Shown here in pieces: positions 56,578 through 64,000 of a stretch of 64,000 bases of DNA. The first letter of the stretch is position 1. Each line of letters starts with the position of its first letter. A program made the translations under genes and the position numbers. The notes under the pieces are model-generated. The model had not been told where the DNA came from, did not search any database, and saw nothing but the letters and a program-made list of their open reading frames with translations. This stretch comes from Toxotes chatareus. Its lineage: Eukaryota > Chordata > Actinopteri > Toxotidae. Location: positions 186,001 through 250,000 of the forward strand of contig JAFBJY010000308.1 in assembly GCA_016801885.1 (NCBI GenBank). The letters run 5' to 3'.

Positions 56578-57543
56578 TAGGGCTTAACGATTTTAGGAAA
56601 AGATCTAATTGCGATTTTTCTGGCAGATATTACGATTTTGATTTGATTCATTATTTTCTTCAAATCAAGCTTCAGTGCAATATTCACAGTGTACAGTAAC
56701 ATTTACAAACATGACAAAAAATGACATCATACAATTAAAACATTAAATGCCATTACTCGAATGCACTCTAATGAACTAAAAGAGCACCTTTGACTGTCTT
56801 AACTTAAAGTAGTGCAAAAAAAATCCTTGTGTTAAGTTAAATAAAATACAAAACAATTCCCCCAAAAAAGTTAAATATATCATTTTAAGAAAAACAAAGA
56901 CAGACACTCTCTCAGTCCCGGGGCAATATTCTGTCCGGTGTGGTCAGTGGGAAAGATATGGCTCGGTCTTTCTGTTTGACCACATATCAGTAGTTGTGGC
57001 ATAATTCTCCACATTTTTCAGCTCTGTTAGCACTTTTTCTTTACACTCCACGTACAGCTGTGGGATGGCAACCTGGCTGAAGTAGGTGTGGAGGGACTTT
57101 TTCATCATGCGCTCGTCATGCAAAAGCCTGTGGTGATTTTTTAAGTGCCAGTATAAATTGGTTGTGTTTACGCTAGATGTTGCAACTTTAGTGCGATAGG
57201 TTTTGCACAGTCTCTGTTTCTGGTGCACGTCTGCAGCCTCAAACCCGAAATACTCCCAAATGGCCGACGTGCTGTTTTTCTTTGGGATTAAATCCTGTAA
57301 CTCTGCTTCTGGTCCATTTCAGAAATTAAGGAGCAGGTTGTACTGATTGGCATGACCTGTGGAGGAGCAGCATGCTGCTTCTGATTGGTGAGCTTGGCAG
57401 GTAAGGAGACAGCTTGTATGTGTAAAATAGCAGATCCTGGGTCAGACAGGAGCACTGCAAAAAAACCACAGCTTTGATGATCACATGATTGCGTTGTCTG
57501 AAATCGCAATTCCGGTCAGAAAACATTAAATCATTCAGCTCTA
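56578..57543 (-). mobile_element. second hAT element, short, with BED-finger remnant
   Basis: Ends TAGGGCTTAACGATTT (left) and TAGAGCTGAATGATTT (right, minus strand). The flanking 8-mers ATCACCTG (56570-56577) and CTCACCTG (57544-57551) agree at 7 of 8. It holds a transposase piece on the minus strand (57228-56944: VNTTNLYWHLKNHHRLLHDE, then VLTELKNVENYATTTDMWSN), the BED-finger end and the start of the catalytic domain. Internally deleted, non-autonomous. Confidence 0.75.
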
Positions 57544-57654
57544 CTCACCTGTAGATATACAGGATAAGCCATGTCCTATTAGTGTCAGCACTTTAGCTGC
57601 TAATGACAAGAAATTAAAACAGTCATGTGGACAAATGTTAATACTACCTAAAAT

Positions 57655-58484
57655 ACTACCTTTTCTTTTGAGTCATATTGACAACGACTATGTCAAATTT
57701 ATTCTCAAGTTAATTGAGATCAAATTGTTCAAATTGTCCTTGCTCCTGTTATTTCTTTGGAAACTGTATTACAGCTCAGACGCATGTTTGAGCAACATCA
57801 GCATCAGTTCAAACTTTTTCCTGAAGCCAATGTAAAACGCAAGCAGCATGACATGTTGCCTCTACCTAGCCAGATCATATCTCTTGGTCCTTTAATTAGA
57901 AGTATGTGTATGCCATTTGAAGCTAAGCACAGTTATTTTAAGCAGTGGGCTTCAATTTTAAAAATGTCTGTAAATCACATGAAACCATAATCTGTTCCTT
58001 GAATGCTGTCAAAATCAAACAGGTATTGAACATCCAATTTTTGGCAGTGAAAGAAAATCGGGGCCTGTCTCAGCTGTCAGAAATATTGATCATGTTAAGA
58101 GAAAAGTCAAAGATTTTTTCAGACATAGAGGTCATGCAATCTGTTGTCTCAGTGAAATGGTACATCCTCAATGGCAATAAGTACATCAGTGGGAAATCTA
58201 TGATTACTGTAGATGTAGATGGAGCTTTCCCAGTGTTTGGACTGATAAAAGATATCTTTATGATATATGATTGCTCTATTGTTGCTTTTGAGTACCAGCG
58301 TTATGAGACACTGAATTTGAGTCCAGACTTGCTGCATATGAGGTGGCAGGTCCCACTGTTGCTCAGGCTACAGAGTGAACTCATTAACTGTATTTCCTAT
58401 TTTTCAGTTAGTTTCAAAGAACATATGTTTGTGCCAACAAAATATAGTCTTTGTGATATTATTGCCCACAGAAGTAGACATTAA
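57655..58484 (+). pseudogene. unrecognised element-like protein with SLGPLIRSMCMPFEAKHSYF motif
   Basis: Frames in series on the plus strand: LPFLLSHIDNDYVKFILKLI, then LPLPSQIISLGPLIRSMCMP and FEAKHSYFKQWAS, then NFKNVCKSHETIICSLNAV, and a long tail (VVSVKWYILNGNKYISGKSM, VFGLIKDIFMIYDCSIVAFE). The HYP...GP..R.WCMR[FY]E.KHS.FK pattern recurs in uncharacterised, probably transposon-derived animal proteins. At least two frame breaks (near 57757 and 57955). I cannot name the superfamily; a tnp2/EnSpm-like origin is only a guess. Confidence 0.5.
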
Positions 58485-59355
58485 TATGGCTAATAAGTGA
58501 TGCATTGATGTGTTGGGTGATCAAGTTTGGTGTTTCGGCCCTGTTAACAAACACTGCTCATCAAAAAATGCCATGGACTGTATGATGAGCTGTGGTTAAG
58601 GTTGTATCATTTCTTTCACATTATTTGAACATGCTTGAAGTCAGAGCAATAGTTTTTTGTTTGACTCTTGAATCAAGCAACTTAAGTTTGTTGCTGAATC
58701 TTAAAATAAGATTTATTTTGATGAGACTTTGGGTGAGAGATGTAATGGATCTTATTTTAACACTTATTTCCCTCTTTTTTTTTTTTTTTAGATTTCCTGC
58801 TTATTTAAGACAAAAAAGATCAGGTTGTGCTTGATTTAAGATTATAGTGTAAAGTTGAAAACTTCAAATAAAAAATTATCTCTTAAAACAAGTTAAATTA
58901 TCTCACACTTCTAAATCTATGGGTTTTTTTTTTTATCTTGGTAAGAACCAAATCATTTGCAGTTCACCTGCTGTCCTGCTCTCCTGTTTCTCTGTCTTTG
59001 TCACCTCCGGGATTTGTCCTCTGTTCCCTTTGGATTCACTTTTCATTTGTTCACCCCAAGTAAGAACTTCAAAGTTTGAAGTTTTGGACTTGAGCTTCTG
59101 AAGTTTTTTACCTTCTTGGATGATTTAGTTGTTTAAGTTTTGTTTCCTGGCCTTGGACTTTGATCCAGTGATTTTAATAAAGAGGACTTTAACTGACTCG
59201 TGTGTACGTCTTGGGGTTTCTATAGTAAGGGGGAGGGGCCCCCCTTAGTGTTCTTGGCCACAGCTGTGACTGTAACAGGTCCGTGCTGACCTCTCATTTC
59301 ATGTTTTTACACTGTGTTTAAATATATGACACCTTGTGGACAAAATATCATCTGA
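58485..59355. other. no supported gene
   Basis: T-rich. 58970-59240 (TTTAATAAAGAGGACTTTAA and a GGGGAGGGGCCCCCCTT tract) resembles a solo LTR 3' end but lacks a partner. Confidence 0.3.
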
Positions 59356-59830
59356 AAGGATTTTAAGATAAGATACTTTATTGTCGTATATACAACAAAA
59401 TTCAGGTGCACATCCAAAATATGATGCTCAGTAATTAAAAAAAAAAAAAAAAAGAGATAAGTTGAGTCAATCAAGATTCTCAGTCATTCCAACATGTAAA
59501 CAATCCTATCACGTATGTCAGCTAAAGTGCTGCAGTATGCTGGTCATAAAATGATTTCATGTTTAAAATAAAGTGACTGGGGAAGAAAAGAATAAATTAA
59601 CAATCATAAAATTAATGCAAACAATCAAATATTGTATGTGGATTGGTTACATGGGTTTTTTTTATTTCAGAGATGAGTTGAGTGTGGTTATGGCTTTGGG
59701 ATAAATGCTGTTCAGCAGTCTTGTGGTTGGTGTTTTGATGGATCTGTACCATTTTCCTGAGGGGAGAAGCTGAAACAAAGTGTGGGCAGGGGGTGAGAGT
59801 CAAACATGACAAAACAGGCAAGATTTCAGA
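59356..59830 (-). mobile_element. LINE 3'-end relic
   Basis: Plus-strand TAAGATACTTTATTGTCGTA and CAACAAAATTCAGGTGCAC is the reverse of a common fish LINE tail. 59690-59790 (GATGGATCTGTACCATTTTC, GAGGGGAGAAGCTGAA) is its preceding 3' region, similar in layout to 34140-34260. Non-coding. Confidence 0.45.
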
Positions 59831-60583
59831 ATCAAAAGCTGACAGAGAAGACAGTGACATAAAGGATCGTCTGTAGGTTCACATACAACAAACATTCTGT
59901 CTACAGAATTATTTAGATTCTTGCTGCATTTATTTTAAACTCACACAATCTTTATCAGAACCATGTTTAGTTCCTAAAAGTTCAAAATGACTTTACAGTA
60001 TATTGTAGTGTTACTTATGATTTAATAAATGACTATATAACTATATTAGTTGTAAGGTTATTGTGTTTGTCCTCATCCCAGTTGAATCTCATGACTGGAT
60101 TTAAAATTTCATTTGGAAATTTACTGTTTTGATGTAAAATAACTTCAGTGTCTCACTATGAGAGACTCCCACTCACTCATTCACTCACTGTCACCACTGA
60201 CACAGCAGATAGATACACTTTGAAGGAGTGAAGGTATTTGGAAAGTTACTTTGCTGCCCGTGTGTGTGTGTGTGTGTGTGTGTCTGTCTGCTTGCTAGCT
60301 AATTAACTGAAGGAGGAAGAAATGGGACTGAGTAGAGGTGGAGGTCAAACTCTGGTCTGCTGAGTGACAGACAGGAATGTTTGATATTGAGTTATGTCTT
60401 ATTTAAGAGAGATGTGGGATAACTTTAAAATTAGCTTAGAAAGAAATGAAATTTAGTAATTGGGGTGGGATACGGAACCTAGCCTGCTGGTTGGCAGGCG
60501 GGGGTCATAGCCATTAGGCAACAGGGGGAGTGAGAAATCATATTGTAAGAAAAAAAAAATTGAAACAAGGGGGAAAGAGTCCT
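59831..60583. other. no supported gene; (GT)n at 60257-60284
   Basis: Nothing coding. 60480-60530 (CTGGTTGGCAGGCGGGGGTC) has a tRNA-like flavour, but no foldable tRNA was found. Confidence 0.35.
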
Positions 60584-61120
60584 TTAGTTATCGTTGAGTC
60601 CTTTTGGTATTGTAGTGCCGAGTTTGTGGATCCAGATTTTTTCTGCTCTCTTTCTTTGTCTTATTGTCCATGCGTCGTTATTTTCCAGTCCAGAGATTAT
60701 CAAATGGGAAAGCGGGTGTGATTGAAAATGTTGTACTAGGGGGGTGGTCAGTCAACCTTCCCCAATGTTATAAAGGTGTTGGGAAAGACGAGTATGGACG
60801 GAGTGTTTTGTTTCACCTATATAATGTTTTTGGCAGAGTGTGCAAGTGATAATGTAGACTACGTTTGTGGTGGAGATGGAGATTACCTGTTGTGGGAAAT
60901 GCAGTGTTTGCATGTGGGTTGTGGATGAATTTTCTATTCTTATAGTGGTGGCTATGTTGTAAGGCAGGTGTAGGTCTATGGTCTGAATATTTGGAGCTAA
61001 TGAGGAGGGAATGTAAGTTTTTATGTTTTCTGTATGCTGAGATAATTCTGTAGTTTTGAAAAGCTGGGTGTTGAGACTGTAGTGTGGTGAAGCTGTTTTT
61101 GACAAACCGCGGGTAAAAGA
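60584..61120 (-). mobile_element. Penelope-like element copy 1 (GIY-YIG part)
   Basis: Minus strand: SFTTLQSQHPAFQNYRIISA and YRKHKNLHSLL (end of the RT/linker), then the GIY-YIG endonuclease VVYIITCTLCQKHYIGETKH, SVHTRLSQHLYNIGEG. After an in-frame TGA (60752-60754) it continues LTTPLVQHFQSHPLSHLIIS and WIHKLGTTIPKGLNDN to a stop at 60584. A frame break separates linker and endonuclease. It is 5'-truncated at about 61120 directly against TTAGGG-like repeats. Penelope-like elements pair an RT related to telomerase with this nuclease. Confidence 0.85.
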
Positions 61121-61129
61121 AGAGGGGAG

Positions 61130-61208
61130 TGGTTAAGGTTAGGGTAGGGGATAGGTTGAGGGTTAGGGTTAGAATAGGAGGGAATGGAGAGGTTAGGGTT
61201 AGGTTTTG
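61130..61208 (+). repeat. degenerate telomeric (TTAGGG) repeats at the 5' end of PLE copy 1
   Basis: Plus strand GGTTAAGGTTAGGGTAGGGG, then GGTTGAGGGTTAGGGTTAG and GGTTAGGGTTAGG. The G-rich strand runs away from the truncated 5' end of the minus-strand element. Confidence 0.75.
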
Positions 61209-61912
61209 TGGGTTATGGTTTTTAATTTTCCCATGTTTGTGGTTAAAATTGTACTGGCTCAGGGCTCTGGGTCCGATCATTAAAATAGCAATCATTATTG
61301 TTTATGTATGTATTGTTTATTAAAGATTCTCTTGTCCCTGGATGCATGGGACCCCCATAGATTCCCGGTGGAGCATGGCGTAAAAGGTGGGTTATCCTAA
61401 GTGCTTACATATATAAAAAGTGCTTTACGTCACTGCAAATATAAGAAAAGTGCTAAAATCAACAATAAAAATTCACACACACACACACACATATATATAT
61501 TTCTCATAAAAGAAGATAAGTGCTGAGATCATAAAATCTATAAACAAGTAAGCACCATTTAAAAGCATGCATTACAATATATACATATAAATAAAATGGG
61601 ATAAAACCATGACCTTTTACTCTACTACTTGCATAGATTTATTTTAAAAAAAAGGAGACAGGGGGATTTTAAAAAAAAGCATATTGTGAGTAAGTTTCTT
61701 AAAAAGTGTAAAATAAGTGCTATAATAAAAAAAAACCAGATTAAAAATCACAATATTTTGTGGCAGAGTCAGTAGAAGAGTACATTTAAGAATCATGAGC
61801 AATAAAATGTTCTTTATTGAAGTCCTTTATTGTGTTTGTGGTGCTTCTCCTCTGTAGGTGGCATGGCTGATGGCTGTCGCTCATCTCCCAACTCTCCCCC
61901 CTCCCACACCCC
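61209..61912. other. AT-rich spacer between Penelope-like copies
   Basis: It contains CATGGGACCCCCATAG, repeated AAGTGCTTTA/ATAAGTGCT words at 61400-61720 and a (CA)n(TA)n tract at 61477-61502. Probably 3' non-coding sequence of copy 2; no gene. Confidence 0.4.
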
Positions 61913-62910
61913 TCACCTGACGTTCAGGCCCATGGGGGCCCTAGTTTTCAAACGGTCAATCCACCACCCCTCCCTCCACCTGCGTTGACCTCCCGTCCAG
62001 GTGGGGCAACTTTCCAGGCCCATTGCTCTGAGTCGGTGTGTGGGGTGTGTTCGGAAGTGTGTGGTTAGCGGGGTATGTAATGTGTCTCCTTTAATATTGT
62101 ATATGTGTTGTTTAATTCTATTCTGAATGCTGTTGACTGTTTCTCCTATGTATAACAGATGGCATTTTTCGCACTCCAGGCAGTAGATGGCGTTGCTGTC
62201 CCGGGGAGAGAGGTGCCTATTCACTGAAATGCCCCTGCCACTGTGTGGATTGAAAAGGAATTTGGTTTGTTTGAAGATCCAGTGAGGTTGGGGTCTATTG
62301 TGAGTAATTGTGTGTCTTTTGAAGGAGGCCTGTACCAAAACATCTTTGAGGGTTTTTGTTTTTCCTTAGGGCCGAGATTATGGTGCAATTTGTAAATGTT
62401 GGATGATTTAATAAAATTTTCTGAAAATTGTTTTTAAGTGAGTGTTGGAGTTCAATGTATTGTTTGGAAAAGGTGCTGATTAAAGGGATGACTGCGTCAC
62501 TTCCTGGGGTTGGGTTGTCGTCATTTCCTAACTGTAAGTCGGGGTTATTGACACCTGTTGGAGAGTGGATGGTCGCCAGCGTGGTGCTCTTGACCGTGCG
62601 GAGGAATCGACGGGAGTAACCCCTCCGTCTGAGGCAGGTGAACAGAATTGAGATTGCATTGTGAAAGTCGGATTGGAGTGAACATATTCTGTGAAATCTG
62701 ATGATTTGTGATTTTACGATGCCTTTAAAGGTGTGTTTCGGGTGATAGCTGGATTTATGCAAGAGAGCATGGGTGTCGGTGGGTTTGAAGTACACTTTGG
62801 TAAGAAGTTGTTTTTTATTGTTATCTGTTAATTGAAAGAATACTGTAGTGTCCAGAAAGTTTATATTATTATGATCCAATGTGTGCTTTATTTTGATTGA
62901 TGGATGGTGA
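61913..62910 (-). mobile_element. Penelope-like element copy 2 (RT C-terminus and GIY-YIG)
   Basis: Minus strand: HHPSIKIKHTLDHNNINFLD and TTVFFQLTDNNKKQLLTKVY (end of RT), ICSLQSDFHNAISILFTCLR-RRGYS, TIISALRKNKN, then after a 1-nt shift near 62350 KDVLVQASFKRHT, the nuclease AIYCLECEKCHLLYIGETVN and SIQNRIKQHIYNIKGD, ending WWIDRLKTRAPMGLNVR at 61913. Cys pairs precede YIGET as in fish elements of this group. The catalytic RT motifs upstream of HHPSIK are missing. It is not the same sequence as copy 1, though clearly related. Confidence 0.9.
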
Positions 62911-62940
62911 GGGTTAGGGTTAGGGTTAGGGTTAGGGTTT
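62911..62940 (+). repeat. perfect telomeric (GGGTTA)n at the 5' end of PLE copy 2
   Basis: Five uninterrupted GGGTTA units on the plus strand, immediately beyond the last Penelope-like codon (HHPSIK). They read as Asn-Pro repeats in the minus frame that continues to 63062, so the apparent longer N-terminus of that ORF is not element protein. Confidence 0.9.
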
Positions 62941-64000
62941 TTGAATGGGCCGTCAATTTGAAATTGGATGATTCCAAAATCGGAGGCCATGTTCCTATCT
63001 ACCAGTATTGATTTTGGGATTTGGAATTTGGAAGTGCCTTTTTGGAATATTGGACTGGCCACTAGGTGTCAGTAGTGCTCCACCATTCCAACTTTTCAAC
63101 TCTGAATTCCAAGTTCCAACTCTCAATTCCAAGTATTGTCCACTTCCTAATTTCAATGTATACAACATTATTCCACCATTCCAAGTCTCAATTCTAGGTT
63201 TTTCCCACTTCCAAGTTTTAACATATACAACACTAAAATTGCAGGTATTGTCTAATTAAAGGCATAAAGTCATATTTTATCATTTTAAATGTTTTTTTTT
63301 AAACCAAGACCACATTAACATACGTACAGCCAGGCAAAGGTCAAATAGGATATTTTCGACCCAATGTTTTGCAGGGTATTAACAAAACACTTTTTTTCTC
63401 GGGGAACCATTAAGACATACAGAGAACATTCCTAAGATGTTATTTTATGAGGTCCTACAACCAAGTATGGACCAGTTGGCCTCTTTGAAACAATTGACAA
63501 GACAGGTGTAAAAGCCTATGTCTCTTCATCAGTGTGTTAAAATCTGAACCTTTTCAGATACCAAAATCTTAAAAATTGAGCTACAGGTCTGATTCTAATA
63601 CAGTTTATACTGCTATTTCTTAGTTTTCAGGAACTGTGACTCCCACATGTGCAGCTCCTACCATTTAGCCATACAGCGGGCTAGAGACCTGCAACCACTT
63701 CTGGCTTAAAGCCAGCAACCCCCCGATAGCTGCTCGCAAGTTTTGTCCATCTGGTCCCCTGGGGAGGGTCCTGGGCCTGACATATGTGGTAGAACTCTCT
63801 GAGAGCTTTCCGACGGTGTCTTTAATTCATCGGTCGGTGCTTCCCTTATAGAGATATAGTCCTGAGAAAAACTGCTCAGATTCCTGTCCCTGCTGAGGCC
63901 TGCTGAAATCAGCAGCTGCTCAGAGGCTGAAAAATGAAGTTTGAGCTACGGGTCTGATTTTCACATAGGTTATACTGATCCCTCTGAGCTTTCAGGAACT
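62941..64000. other. non-coding, degenerate repeats
   Basis: 63075-63235 is built of ATTCCAA/ACTTCCAAGTT words in near-tandem (TATACAACATTATTCC and TATACAACACTAAAATT end two units). 63581-63632 and 63949-64000 share TTGAGCTAC.GGTCTGATT and TTTCAGGAACT, about 365 bp apart. Nothing coding. Confidence 0.45.

Noticed and set aside
60480..60530. Possible tRNA or tRNA-derived SINE head
   Set aside because: The GGCAGGCGGGGGTC stretch looks tRNA-like, but I could not fit acceptor, D and T arms.
62295..63062. A 255-aa protein with an Asn-Pro repeat N-terminus
   Set aside because: The N-terminal about 50 residues come from telomeric repeats and unrelated sequence; only the part after the NP run is element protein.

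Overview
The window is vertebrate nuclear DNA, almost certainly from a ray-finned (percomorph-type) fish. The evidence is a fish-specific NLR gene (FISNA-NACHT-LRR-B30.2), intron-split coding with canonical GT/AG sites, and a teleost-style mix of mobile elements: L2-like LINEs, a Sushi-type chromovirus, Tc1, hAT and piggyBac elements and Penelope-like elements. There are no operons. Most open frames in the window are chance frames in repeats or introns.

Layout. 1-600 is one arm of an inverted duplication whose partner lies at 41.9-42.5 kb; both arms carry a 46-nt signal-peptide-like leader exon. 1.1-2.5 kb is a piggyBac-like element inside a palindromic repeat. About 2.5-6.4 kb holds nothing I can name. 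6.4-33.7 kb is one minus-strand NLRC3-like gene that I could model exon by exon with matching intron phases. It has a start exon at 33.7 kb, three short N-terminal exons, a 1.84-kb FISNA-NACHT exon, eight leucine-rich-repeat (LRR) exons in a tandem array (units of about 1.6 kb) and a degenerate B30.2/SPRY exon at 6.9-6.45 kb. The gene is broken by a 1-nt frameshift in the NACHT domain, a 1-nt frameshift in one LRR exon, and a phase clash into the SPRY exon. Its introns contain two copies of one L2-like LINE, a dead Tc1 element with its empty site preserved in a sister unit, and a nearly complete Sushi-type Ty3/Gypsy chromovirus (24.05-29.67 kb). The chromovirus has near-identical LTRs, a 5-bp target duplication and a primer site complementary to its own predicted RNA 5' end. 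A possible interferon-responsive promoter for the NLR lies at 39.6 kb.

33.8-38.6 kb holds a minus-strand LINE remnant and a hAT element of the zinc-finger/DUF4371 type with terminal repeats and target duplication. 39.8-44.1 kb holds LINE pieces, a short piggyBac-type MITE, the second inverted-repeat arm and an unidentified small exon-like ORF. 45.6-51.0 kb holds two 269-bp direct copies of an unknown open segment next to (GT)n. 52-60 kb is mostly unassigned, with a Tc1 end, a 22-bp-stem hairpin, a ZBED-type hAT with another hAT beside it, an unrecognised conserved-looking ORF and a LINE tail. 60.5-63.0 kb holds two Penelope-like element fragments with GIY-YIG endonuclease domains. Each is 5'-truncated directly against TTAGGG-type telomeric repeats, in the orientation expected if they were copied onto chromosome ends.

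Working together: the NLR is the only host immune gene visible, a predicted cytosolic sensor whose LRR array has grown by repeated unit duplication while mobile elements accumulated in its introns. Everything else that codes is mobile-element protein, and all of it is damaged.
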